A stretch of DNA of 64,000 nucleotides from Acanthosoma haemorrhoidale. Lineage: Eukaryota > Arthropoda > Insecta > Hemiptera > Acanthosomatidae. Under the pieces are notes generated by a model. That model was not told the DNA's origin and did not search any database. It saw only the letters and a program-made list of their open reading frames with translations. Numbering within the stretch: position 1 is the stretch's first letter; the number at the start of each line of letters is the position of its first letter. The position numbers and the translations under genes are program-made. This document shows, in pieces, positions 46,372-56,274 of the stretch. The stretch covers positions 39,007,841 to 39,071,840 of the forward strand of contig OV884009.1 in the NCBI GenBank assembly GCA_930367205.1. Reading direction: 5' to 3'.

Positions 46372-47691
46372 TTATGGATTTTGTTTAACGGGGATAAGGT
46401 AGGAGACAAGATTTGTAAGAAGGGAAATGAGAGGGGTGATTAGGGTTCTGAACTCTGTAAGGAATGAGGTTAATAGGCTAGTAAGATCCGAAGAACTTGA
46501 AGGTGGAGGAATATGCGAGATGTGTGGTTGAGGATGGGATTGAGCTTGAGGGTTAACGGGATGAATGGAATGCTGGGAAAGGTGATCTTGTGGACAGGGA
46601 GTGGGCGGTGCCTGTGACTGCTCTCTGTTACAAACGGCATCGGCAAAAGAGACAAAAGGCCTCAAATTTCTGGCTGGGCCGCTTCTTGCTGCAAGTTTTT
46701 TCTCTTCTGGCTGTCGACGTTGTTCTGTCCTGGACTTCAGCGTTCTGTATGCCTCGCAGCCCTTGTAGTTGGCTGGATGTCCTTGCTGGCAAAGCACGCA
46801 TACTGCAGGTGATTTAAGGGGCTTTTTGCACAATTCGGTTTTGTGCTGCCCACTGCACTTAACACACCTGGGAGGGTGGTGGCAGTAAGATTTTGTATGC
46901 CCATACGCCTGACAGTTATGGCACTGGACGATATCGCGATTGGGATACGGTTTTTCAACCTGTACCCTAGTGTAGTACAGGTTTGTTAGGTCGTATATCT
47001 TCTCAACTCCAGGTGTCCTCTCGAGATCAACAAAGAACAGTGGCAATGCCGTTTTTATTGTTTTATCCTGTTGCCTATCCTCGCGCAACACGTTTGTTAT
47101 TTGGCGAACCTTGTACCCGAGAGCTGAGAGTTCTTCTTCTATTTCGTCAGCTGGTGTGGTCGGGTGCAAATTTCTGATCACCACTCGGAGTGATCGTTCC
47201 TGCTTTAATTGGTAGGTGTGGTAGTCTGCATTGGTTTCATCTAAATATTTAACAATCGCTCGATAAGTATCGGGAGTGTCTGGGGAAATTTTTGTATCCC
47301 GAGAGCGATTGAGGCACGTATATTTTCCGGTACCAACAATTTTGCTCATTTGTGAGCATAGTAATTTGAAGTTGCTAATGTTGCGTACAAAAAGAGCAGG
47401 CGGTTTGGGCTGTGTTGGAGTTTTGTTGACTTCCATTTCTTCTGTTGGGATATTTTTCAAAGCCTCAAAGGTGTTTGGCGTGAAAAAAGGGGACTCTAAG
47501 GCTGTTTCTTTTTTGGATGTGCTGGCCTGTGGAGGTATCTCCTCCATGGAACTAGCTGCAGAGGAGGTCATTTGTACGTTCCTATTCGACCTTCTTGGTT
47601 TTCGCTTTACAGGCGACGGTGTTGGAGTTGGACCTAGCGATCTAGATCTTTTTTTCCTATTTTGAGACATTAGTTGTTGATAAAATCTCAT
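46372..47691 (-). CDS. LINE A11 ORF1: gag-like zinc-knuckle protein
   Basis: 439 codons from ATG at 47691 to TAA at 46372-46374. It begins MRF, as in the related copy at 2919, supporting the start. Order: basic KKRSRS and KRKPRR (13-36), Ser/Pro linker, an RNA-binding-like core (PPALFVRNISNFKLL near 108), a PRE_C2HC-like region (LRVVIRNLHPTTP near 165), and three zinc knuckles from residue 257 (CHNCQAYGHTKSYC, CVKCSGQHKTELC, CVLCQQGHPANYKGC). A hydrophobic C-terminal stretch (SDLTSLLTSFLTEFRTL) precedes the stop. ORF1 proteins of Jockey elements bind the element RNA and guide it to the nucleus. ORF2 follows in the same frame with no spacer. Confidence 0.93.
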   Translation of the reverse strand: MRFYQQLMSQNRKKRSRSLGPTPTPSPVKRKPRRSNRNVQMTSSAASSMEEIPPQASTSKKETALESPFFTPNTFEALKNIPTEEMEVNKTPTQPKPPALFVRNISNFKLLCSQMSKIVGTGKYTCLNRSRDTKISPDTPDTYRAIVKYLDETNADYHTYQLKQERSLRVVIRNLHPTTPADEIEEELSALGYKVRQITNVLREDRQQDKTIKTALPLFFVDLERTPGVEKIYDLTNLYYTRVQVEKPYPNRDIVQCHNCQAYGHTKSYCHHPPRCVKCSGQHKTELCKKPLKSPAVCVLCQQGHPANYKGCEAYRTLKSRTEQRRQPEEKKLAARSGPARNLRPFVSFADAVCNREQSQAPPTPCPQDHLSQHSIHPVNPQAQSHPQPHISHIPPPSSSSDLTSLLTSFLTEFRTLITPLISLLTNLVSYLIPVKQNP

Positions 47692-47740
47692 TTTATCATA
47701 ACAACGGTTTTTTATTCGGAAAAGAAGTACGTAGCGCCGT

Positions 47741-47794
47741 GGGATTCAAGCTCACAACTCCCAGTGGCGAGTCACGGGTCTTGGCTCTGAGCCA
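47741..47794 (-). promoter_or_regulatory. tRNA-like A and B boxes in the LINE A11 5' UTR
   Basis: On the minus strand the A-box-like TGGCTCAGAGC (47794-47784) is followed after 31 nt by the B-box-like AGCTTGAATCC (47752-47742). The B box sits in a T-arm-like hairpin GTGAG-CTTGAAT-CCCAC. A run of six A, not T, follows about 40 nt later, so no pol III terminator is seen here, unlike the A1 copy. The same pair at 32 nt is in A1 (2791-2844). Confidence 0.45.
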
Positions 47795-48068
47795 CTAGAC
47801 CGAATGGCTCAGAGAACGATCGTTAGTGATCGTCGAGTAGGGCGTTGCAAATGGCCGACTACTCAATCCGATATCACTTTTCTCACTTCACTCTAAATAT
47901 AATAAGCAATTTACTCACTCTTGAGGGCTCCCTCGTGGCCAGCTCCCTCAAGTTGCCTGCTGGAACAATTTTTTAATTGAACTATGGCCTATAGACGGTA
48001 GTATATAGTGTTTGAATGACGAGCGATGTACAGAGATGTTCTAAAAGGTAGCGCATCCCTGCCAAATT

Positions 48069-48130
48069 AGTTAAGTTAAATTGATCAAATAAAGTAAAAA
48101 GAGAAATGGCAAAAAATGAGGTAGGTTACA
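48069..48130 (+). repeat. Solo LTR, family C, copy 2, right piece
   Basis: AGTTAAGTTAAATTGATCAA to GGTAGGTTACA matches 41748-41812 of copy 1 and completes the LTR split by the LINE. Confidence 0.85.
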
Positions 48131-48252
48131 ATATATATATATATAGGATTAAGAGCCACCAATAAACCAGTCTTGTACTAACTATTGATCTCGTTATTTC
48201 TATTACCTCTTTTACTTTTTTTTTATGGTTAAATCGAAGGAACGTTATCTGT
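48131..48252 (+). repeat. Gypsy LTR 3, right piece
   Basis: AGGATTAAGAGC, then AATAAACCAGTCTTGTACTA and TCTATTACCTCTTT match 38659-38725 of LTR 2. The poly(A) signal is AATAAA in context CCAATAAACC. It ends near GGAACGTTATCT, a decayed version of GAACGTTAACT. Confidence 0.82.
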
Positions 48253-49493
48253 TTGTTGTTAGTCGTTATTGTCATGTAGGAATTATTCTAGTTTGCAGGG
48301 TGAGGCTTATCATCTTCCTAACGATCAAGACACAACAGGTTCACGCTGTACATTTTGGTTAAGGTATATAAACAGTTTGTACAGGCAACAGCTATATGTA
48401 TACATTTTTTTTTACTGGGAAGCAACAGGGGCTACAGGAATTTCTATTCTATTTCTACCTTTATACTTGGTTTACGAGCTGAAAGTAGTTTTTTGGAGCT
48501 ATGTTTTGTTGAGCTTAGAGCTATTCAGACCCTCGTCAAAGCAACACGTGATGTACTATTAGTGGAAGCTTAAGTCTGTTATGTAGTGTGCGGTTTTCAG
48601 ATATCATCAGTTTATAATCCTCTTTTAATACTCACCTCCTTGTTTCCTAAAAGATATTTTCTACCCAATGATTACCACATGTCGTAGAAAAGGCTAGAGT
48701 ATCAGTCACTAAGGTAACCGAATTATTTTTACTATGTCTAGCACATGTATTGTTACATCGTTTTATTTCATAATGCAACACGCGTATACAAATGCCGTTT
48801 GAGCACATCACAATTATTTAACTTTAAATATTTTCATATCATTTCTATGACCACTATCAGTTTTCCATACAGTGATTAACTCGTAATTAAACCCGTAATC
48901 TTCTTTCGGGGTTCACTGGTTTACTATTTTTTTACGTGAGCTAATTTATACAGGTAGAAATCTATTGGGGCATAATTTCTCTATCTCTAAGGATAAGGCT
49001 GTATAAATTAACTGTTTTGAAACAAAATAAATTTAACCAATACATTTTTATTCGTTCAGGAATCATTGTTATGCCGTTATGCCTATATCCTGACGGGCTT
49101 ACAGGTATTGTTAATACCCAGACAAAAGACGAGACCGGTTTAAATTTCGTGGCTTCTGAGCAGCTGAGATCTTTGTCGTTAATTAGAAGGAAACTCCAAG
49201 AGCTGCCTCGGTATATATTGTAACAAAACTACCTTATTTCCTTTGTTCGGTTATCTTCATCGGGTAATTAAGGAAGAAGGTATTATATCGCAATATTACT
49301 ATAGCTTTCAACAGATCTGAAAAGGGTCTACTATGTTACAAAAATATTTCAAGTGGTAAAATCTTAATGGAAATTAGTCCCGGTTCACTGAATTTTTTTT
49401 TTAATTTTTAATAGAAAATTTAAATTCAAGCGTTCATTTTCAATCTCAGTAATTATAAAGTCGTAAAACGTATTAAATTAGTAAATGAAAAAT
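48253..49493. other. Intergenic, nothing recognised
   Basis: No gene supported. Overlapping short open frames at 48269-48573 have no recognisable product. Confidence 0.4.
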
Positions 49494-49501
49494 TGGTATT
49501 G

Positions 49502-49681
49502 GAAAAGGTTATATTGTATATAATTTATTATATATATATATATATAATGTGCTGTATATAATGTAGCGATGCTACAGGAAATACATAAATAATTTGTAAA
49601 TAGATTCGCCTGAGGATCTATAGTTATATATAATTATCTCTAAATTTAAAGGGGCTATGAAAAAAAAAAAAAAAAAAAAAA
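49502..49681 (+). mobile_element. LINE E 3'-end copy (E5)
   Basis: Probable 8-bp duplication TGGTATTG (49494-49501 and 49682-49689). An expanded TA run lies inside, then TAGCGATGCTACAGG, the TAGATTCGCCTGAGGATCTA hairpin and GGGGCTATG followed by about 20 A. Confidence 0.8.
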
Positions 49682-49726
49682 TGGTATTGAAATTAATAAT
49701 AATTAATAGCCAATCGAAAAAAATTA

Positions 49727-49790
49727 AACCGAATATCTAGCCGGGGCTCTACCAATGAACTATCTGTCCTCGAATGACAACATTGCCAGA
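49727..49790 (-). other. tRNA-like 5' half
   Basis: On the minus strand, CGAGGACAGATAGTTCATTGG then TAGAGCCCCGGCTAGATATT. The A box TAGTTCATTGG fits TRGYNNANNGG exactly. No T-arm or B box follows. It is related to the fuller tRNA-like unit at 52491-52562 (shared CGAGG, TAGAGCC and CTAGATATT). Confidence 0.4.
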
Positions 49791-49804
49791 CGCCAGAGCA
49801 CCTC

Positions 49805-50270
49805 TAAATATTCATGAAAGAAGTTCATAATATTCCATCGAAACCTGTTCAACCACCCTAATCCCCTAGAAGCACCGTCATTGCACTGCGCCACTCATCT
49901 CTATAATCCTTCTCGGAGACTAAAACGGCAATGGCCTCGTGACCTGCTATAAATATGTGACAGTGGGACTCAAGGCAATGGCCAGTTTCTCCAATCGTAT
50001 CCTGACTTTCTGTGGCTATCGCACAATTGTTCAGCCTCCACAGGCTCCATTCCGGTGATGCGGTTGATGGAGGAGCGAAAGGGACTTCCCAAGACTCCGC
50101 TTCCTCTTTTGCATGCGAGGGAGGTGACAAGCATGTGGAATAGGGAGGTCTCTGGGTTTTTTGTAAATACTGTATGAATGAGTGAGTGAATGGCATAAAT
50201 GAGTACATTGATCGCAGTTACTTTTCCCAATAAAAGGCAGATTGTAATTTTATCGCAATATATAAGATAT
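49805..50270 (+). pseudogene. LINE A 5'-truncated copy (A12)
   Basis: It starts in the last 40 codons of ORF2 (CCACCCTAATCCCCTAG, CATTGCACTGCGCCACTCAT), then TCGGAGACTAAAACGGCAATGGCC, the ORF2 end and the complete 3' UTR, ending TTCCCAATAAAAGGCAG and TATCGCAATATATAAG. The poly(A) signal is mutated and the poly(A) lost. Confidence 0.85.
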
Positions 50271-51192
50271 TATTAGTTTCTATAAATAATTTAATGTCAG
50301 TGGTATCATGTAGTCGAGAGATGGCCTAGAGTACGCCTAGGAGCTTAGTTATTAATCTTTGCAATTTTTTCCCGGATTCTCTGTAGTTTAAGGAAGTTAC
50401 TCACTTGTACAGGTCATACTCAAGCATAGCGATGCATAGGTTAACAGGTTTTCTATTGAACTATTACTTAGTGTTTTATACACTGTTTTATATATTTTTA
50501 GATGTATAGTATACATATACATATTTTTTTATAATTAGAGCTAATAATGATTACACGATTATACATATCGTTCTGCTCACCCTACATTCTGTTATGAACT
50601 CTAATATATTTACATTCCCGTCACAGAAGGTTCAGTGAAGATGTCCTGGTCTAATGGTCTGAAATGTTTTCCGGGGAACAGTAAGGTTTGACAGTGACAT
50701 ACTACCTGCCAGTAGCTTCTTCGATTATTCATTTATCGGGCAAGACTATCTTTTTTTTTTATTTTGCTCAGCATGTAACTTCTCAGTTGCCAAATAGTCA
50801 GAAATTTGGAGATTTCTTTAGTTTTCGGTGAAGAACTCTATTTCTTTCACATTGACTATGAATCCATGAAACAATAACTTATGGCCGAAAATCTGCGATT
50901 TACTCGTTTTAGCTTATGTAGATTGGAATAGAAACCTTTGAGAGAATATTGACTAACGAAAATTAAATATTTGTCAATTTCCTTCGTATAGTTGATCACA
51001 TCAATACCATTGAGAACACAAACATATCTTATTACAGCTATATGCACATCTCTTTATCATATTGACTTAATAGTAAACATAAAACTTGTGTTTATAGTTA
51101 AATCAAAAGGGTCTTGGCCACGATCATATATACTGATTTAGGATCTAACGAAATTAATTTATTGGTAGTCAAATAGTCTAATTTTAAAGCTG
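50271..51192. other. Intergenic, nothing recognised
   Basis: AT-rich with no gene or repeat match. Confidence 0.4.
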
Positions 51193-51200
51193 TGACTTTT

Positions 51201-51425
51201 TTTTTTACCCTATCCCCTTAAAAATGAAAAAAATGATTACTCATTATAGATTCTCACTCGAATCTATTTACATTGCAGTTTTATATTTCCTGTAGCGTCG
51301 CTTCATTATATACAAGGTCTGAATTTAATATAAAATTATATAATTTAATAAAAGTATATTGATACACATTATACTTGACTTCTTTGATAAGACTCTAAAG
51401 GTGATGGGGCTCACCTTAGAGGTTA
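51201..51425 (-). mobile_element. Hairpin-headed retroposon (E6)
   Basis: Duplication TGACTTTT at 51193-51200 and 51426-51433 flanks a minus-strand insertion. It starts TAACCTCTAAGGTGAGCCCC, whose head forms an 11-12 bp hairpin (CTCTAAGGTGA/TCACCTTTAGAG), and runs through the GTATAATG-type and GATTCGAGTGAGAATC inverted repeats to the A-run. It starts a few bases before the hairpin, just as E7 does. Confidence 0.82.
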
Positions 51426-51433
51426 TGACTTTT

Positions 51434-52490
51434 ATAGAATGTGTATGACCTGTGCAGGTGCCTTAGGGGTTACCTTTGAACATTTTGGGGATACCACTTT
51501 TTTTTAGGGGGCAAGCACCAATTAACAGCAGTTTGGCCTGACAAAGTCAGAGTGGGTTCAGGCCATAGCCCGAAGGACTGTGTGTGATCTCAGTAATTAA
51601 ACTTGTTTATTTTATAGTGGTTTTTAGACATCTTCAGTATCATATCCTCTGATATTCACTCCCTAGTTTCTTCAACATTCTTCTATCTAATGATTAATAC
51701 AAGTAGGTGATTACAATCCTCATTTATTTGAATTAATTTGACATTGTCTTATCATTGTTACGTCGTTTAACTTTATATATAAAAATTACTGCTCAAATTA
51801 GCGGAGATAAAGAAAAATATTGCCAAAACTAGAAACAAAAAGTAAAAAAAATCAGAAGCCATTGTTATTACAAAAACAATACAATAACTAAAGTTTCCAT
51901 GAATTCAGTACACTAGCTAAGATCAAAATCAGATCAATACGGTAGACACTAAAAAGATCCTTATCGTTAAAATATTTAATATTAGTAGTATTTCAATAAA
52001 AACTCTAACTTAACTCCTCCAAACAATTTCATGCTCTACACACTAAACATCAAAGCTCGGATAACTTATGCTTCACCTGTGTCGAGTTCAACGTGAAAAA
52101 TCAGCAACCTTCCTCTAAAAATATGTTATGTAACTTTTAATAACTACCCTTACTACAAGAAATAAAAAGGATGCTGTATGACTTATACAATAGTTTGTTT
52201 TCACTCGAACGGAGACATATGTTTATAAAAAAACATCTGGGAACTCATTAATAAGGGAACATGGAGATTGAAACTTTTTTTAAATGTTACAAATAGAAAA
52301 GAAACCGATGTGTTCCTTAGTATTTGTTATATGAGTAGGTTTTTCTTTTTCTTACTTATATCAAATCCAGAATAAGGCCATATGTTATAAATAATCATGT
52401 AAAGGGTATCGGTAGCATGTCTACACACTGCATCTATTTTTCTAATGTAAACAATAATTATTAATAATTGACAAACAAAGAGAAAATTAT
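51434..52490. other. Intergenic AT-rich DNA
   Basis: No gene supported. A slightly GC-richer patch (51440-51600) is unassigned. Confidence 0.4.
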
Positions 52491-52562
52491 AGGCAAGGAC
52501 GGGACTCAAACCCGGGACTTCCTTAATATCTAGTCGGAGGCTCTACCAACTGAGGTATGCCT
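52491..52562 (-). tRNA. tRNA-like sequence, probably pseudogene or SINE head
   Basis: 72 nt. TACCTCAGTTGGTAGAG is a near-standard D-arm with A box, and GGGTTTGAGTCCC is a near-standard T-arm with B box. AGGCA/TGCCT can close the ends. The anticodon arm does not form a 5-bp stem around a 7-nt loop (around CTAGATA), and the acceptor stem is short, so a working tRNA is unlikely. The isotype cannot be assigned. Confidence 0.45.
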
Positions 52563-52899
52563 CGATTCGACGAGCTTCGCAAAGTGAATCCTCTTTGGCC
52601 AAACTCTCGCAAAGCACCCCTTGAGTACAAAGGCATACAGCGTGTGACCTCTAAGTAATAATTTTCTGAGAGTTAGTTTGCCAATGTGAAGGCATTATAT
52701 GCAAATATAATAAATACCGCAATATATTGTTTAAACGATTTCTTGTGTAAATAATAATCTTGGTCCTTCTTCTCTACACTTAATAAAGCTAGAGTATCTC
52801 GCATGTTTACGCCATCGCTGTTGTGTGTATTTGTACAGCAATGCATACATGCATCCATACAGTGAATACTCCTGTTGCAATATTGAGCGTAATCAGCAG

Positions 52900-53551
52900 A
52901 GCTGTAAAGCAGGTTTTAGACAGTGCGAGGTTTCCTTGTGAATTTCAATAGCGAGTGTTCATCGCGAGTCAGGCACAACACGATCCAAGAATGTGATACG
53001 CGAGTCAACGTGAATCAAGGGTGAGCGGCCAGTTGTCGCGAGGCATTCATGGAGAGAGTGACTCCGTCAACGTTTTGCTCACCATGATAGAGCATTAGCT
53101 AGCAATTATAACTGTGTTTGCTGTTACAAAACAAAATCGAGAAGTGACGTAAACGCCGCTTGTAGTTCAGTGAATTTCTTCGTCGACGATTCCAGTACGG
53201 CAACACAATGATTTGGAACATGACAGTCGATAATATTGTGAAACAATAAACACTTTAAAGAGAATGACTATGGAAGATTTCGAGTTATACATAAATATGT
53301 CAAAAGAAAAAGTAACTGTTTATGCCAATGCAACGTCATTCTGGGTCAAGGTCACATGCCACTGGGCGGAGGGTAGAGTGGGGATGACTAATCGACGCCT
53401 GAGTCACCCCTGTTGGTAGCCATCTTGGTGGTTCCCGTTCGCTTACCTTGTTTCTTTAGCACTTGAAGGGGGTGTCAAGCGGTGGTTTGTTGAGCGCAAC
53501 CACGACAATTCAAAAGGAAATTTATTGGTATAGGTACTAGACCAGGTGAGT
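52900..53551 (+). promoter_or_regulatory. Candidate promoter and noncoding first exon
   Basis: This stretch is clearly richer in GC and CpG than its neighbours. GCCATCTTGG (53419-53428) fits the YY1/Pho motif often placed near start sites, and CAG|GTGAGT at 53543-53551 is a strong splice donor. No matching downstream coding exon is identified. It could equally be an old GC-rich repeat. Confidence 0.28.
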
Positions 53552-55539
53552 GGATCGTTCTCTTTCTCCCCGGTGTGGTATGTTTGTGACAATCCCTATT
53601 ATACAACTCGGTATTGGGTATTTTGGCGCGTACTGCGGAATCTCAGTTTATAGTCAACAAAAATGTAAACAGTAGCAAATAGTAATATTAATGTATTATG
53701 AGTTGACTCGAACTGGCCCATTTTCAATCCGCAGAAAGCGAATATTTGTTGCGAATCGCTTTTGATGGACTAGTTGATCGACTAGTGGGTAGATGGGAGC
53801 GAGGCAGCCTCAATCAAATGGAGGAGTGAAAAAACGGTTTAGAAGTTGCGAGTTTTGATTCACGAAGCTGCCTTGGGAGGAAAACTCGCACTGTCTAAAA
53901 CCACACCATCAGATCACAATGTCCGTCCATATTGGAGTCCACGAAGCGTTGTCCTATTCATTCAATACACAAACGACGAGATGGGGTTGGAAATTGCTTA
54001 TAATTTATTTCATATGTTCAGTTTTCACTACTGTCTAATCTGCACCAACATTTATACCGCGCAAGGGCAATAACAAAACTGACTACAAAATAAAAGTGGA
54101 AGATTCACCACCTTTCACAATAGAAGTTTTGTAACAGCTGCAAAAATGATTTAATGACTTTTTGTATAAAGAAAGGAAAAACACTTATTTTTAATGAAAA
54201 AGAGATTCTGCCCAATTATATTGGGTTGCCATGGCATGCAGCCGCACTTCATCAATTCATAGAAAATTTTTTGACTTAAAATGCAATATATAGATAGTAG
54301 TTACCGATGTAATTAAAAGAGGTCAAACATAGAAAAGTGAACAATTTTAGGAAAAATAAAATAGTTAAATGACATTCAAAATACTATGTATCAAACGTGC
54401 GATGAAAGATATTGTCTATGCATATAGTTATTTATGAGCCATCTGTTTCTCAACGATTCCCATCGGTCTCAAAAATTCCACAGTATGTTTAAGAAGTACA
54501 ACACCTCTTCAACAAAACCGGATCTGTTTTGATAGACAGAAAATATTTTTATTGGCATAATTATATACGACAGTGAGAGGGTGACAAAAGAGTTACATGT
54601 TTACAAATAACAACGTTCTCTGGCATGGAATATTATTGTACCTAGCCTGATATCATCTTATGTGTAATTAGGAAACAAAACAGTCTTTCCAATCTAAATA
54701 AAGCCTACATTCATACTATTTGCATACTTGTAACTAATTTAGATGATTCTTAAATTTCAAGTCTAGTATAACTAAAATAATATATACAATTCATATTTTA
54801 AATATCAGTAAAGGTATATCAGCTGAAATGCTGCCAATAAGGTGATTTGTAAATCCTTGACAAGGAAAAACAAAATGTGGACTCTTTTTTAATATAAATC
54901 TCTTATAAGTAGCACGCATCGTCGTGCAATATGCTGACTTTGATGTACCGAACGGAATCATTTACCAATATCAAGAATTCGTATCGAGTTATCTCAAATT
55001 TGGATACAACACCGCATAACTTAAACTTCAGTAACCTAAACGTTTCTTAGAAGAAATTTCACCTCCCGCTATCCGGACTTTCATTCTCGCCTCCCTGGTC
55101 ATCCTAATCCGTATACTTACACCAATACTCCCATATAATCCCCGGTAACCCAGAGAAACACCGAAGCCACCTTCGTTCCACACGTTGCTTCGCTACCTCC
55201 TCCAAATCAAGTAGCATTTTGTTTTCTGTCAGCTCAGTGATGAAGTGAAGTGGTTTTGGCTAAAGTGCCTTTTCCCTCCAAAGAAACAAGAAGTCGAACT
55301 GAAGTCATAAGCACTGTTTAAAATACTTTGTGTATTGGTTGCATGTAAATACTTTAATAAATATATATGTAAGTTTCGAATTCAGAAACTTAAAGGAAGT
55401 GGAGGTTGTCAGGTTATAAATCGAACACTTGCAGATGTTGTTTAGAACTGTAATATTAAACATATGTACACATTAGCTCGCGCTACAAATATTACAATAA
55501 ACAAATAAAACTTAAAACTAACCTGAATCAATACAATTG
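53552..55539. other. Intergenic, no gene supported
   Basis: If the donor at 53546 is real this would be intron. A 75-codon frame at 53846-54073 begins in less AT-rich DNA but has no recognisable product. Confidence 0.4.
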
Positions 55540-55929
55540 TCAATAATAAGCGTTGATCATTGTCTTAACAAGAGTACTGTTATTCACCAGGTTATAGCTT
55601 GGAGCGTCCTTTGATACTAGCGCGCTCTGTTTGGCGGTAACGTTCAGCCCTAGTGTTTCCAATCCATGGCTTATATAATATATTCGGAAGAAAGTTTTAC
55701 AATGATCAGATGTTCCATTACCAACACATTGGTTGAACACGGAATTCACAACAAAACAGAACATACAGACAGGCAAAAGGATGAAAACATTTTCTATAAA
55801 ACGTGGTTTAGAAAACAAACCAAGTAACCCTAGATATGGTTTGGCTACTGATCCATTACAACAAATTATATACTGATTGCGGATATTAAATTGATATAAT
55901 AAGCCAGGAATATAACCATCAACAACCAC
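55540..55929 (-). CDS. Orphan ORF, 129 codons, doubtful
   Basis: Encodes a protein with a hydrophobic segment (FIENVFILLPVCMFCFVVNSVF) and several Cys. No domain is recognised. Part of it overlaps one copy of a 31-bp direct repeat (55645-55675). It could be chance, an exon or a decayed element. Confidence 0.2.
   Translation of the reverse strand: MVVDGYIPGLLYQFNIRNQYIICCNGSVAKPYLGLLGLFSKPRFIENVFILLPVCMFCFVVNSVFNQCVGNGTSDHCKTFFRIYYISHGLETLGLNVTAKQSALVSKDAPSYNLVNNSTLVKTMINAYY
55645..55675. repeat. 31-bp direct repeat, copy 1
   Basis: Starts CAGCCCTAGTGTTTCC and ends ATGGCTTATA. It is identical over 31 bases to 56244-56274, 599 bp away. The flanks are unrelated. Confidence 0.9.
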
Positions 55930-56243
55930 TACACAGAGATTATAAGTTTGTGTTCAGGCTAGGCCGCCACCAGTGAGCTAAGGTAACTTTACCTGAGATA
56001 TACAGGCGGAAAGAGCTTAGGAATCAGGGAGAGTGCGACTAATTAGTGGAATTGCTATTGTGCAGCTTTGAGATGCATTGGCAGAACACAAAGGAAAGCT
56101 ACCAAGATATCAGGGCTTAGCAACTTAACTTGTCAACTTACTTCCCATCTCTGGATTTACTTCGTTGACCATTTAGTTCACAGAATTCGCCTGTCGGATT
56201 CTAATTGAGAACTAAGTGCTTAGTGGCAATTTTACCAAGCAAT

Positions 56244-56274
56244 CAGCCCTAGTGTTTCCAATCCATGGCTTATA
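56244..56274. repeat. 31-bp direct repeat, copy 2
   Basis: Identical to 55645-55675, then diverges to ACGGAAG. May be the product of a gap-repair event or part of an unrecognised element. Confidence 0.9.

Larger units (their letters stand above)
43366..48057 (-). mobile_element. LINE A11: apparently full-length, intact Jockey-clade LINE
   Basis: About 4.69 kb on the minus strand. The 11-bp duplication CCTGCCAAATT lies at 43355-43365 and 48058-48068 (the last two T merge with the poly(T)). It has a 366-bp 5' UTR, ORF1 of 439 codons, ORF2 of 896 codons, a 315-bp 3' UTR with a terminal stem-loop and AATAAA, and a poly(A) tail seen as a T-run at 43366-43382. No frameshift or internal stop occurs in either ORF. 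It is the best candidate in the window for a recently or still active element. It splits the family C LTR. Confidence 0.93.

Noticed and set aside
45842..46402. Plus-strand frames opposite the LINE
   Set aside because: They are shadows of ORF2 on the other strand.
51201..51425. Hammerhead ribozyme as in Penelope-like elements
   Set aside because: The hairpin-rich repeats lack the CTGATGA and GAAA core on either strand.
52491..52562. Functional tRNA gene
   Set aside because: The anticodon arm does not fold into a 5-bp stem with 7-nt loop, and the acceptor stem is poor.
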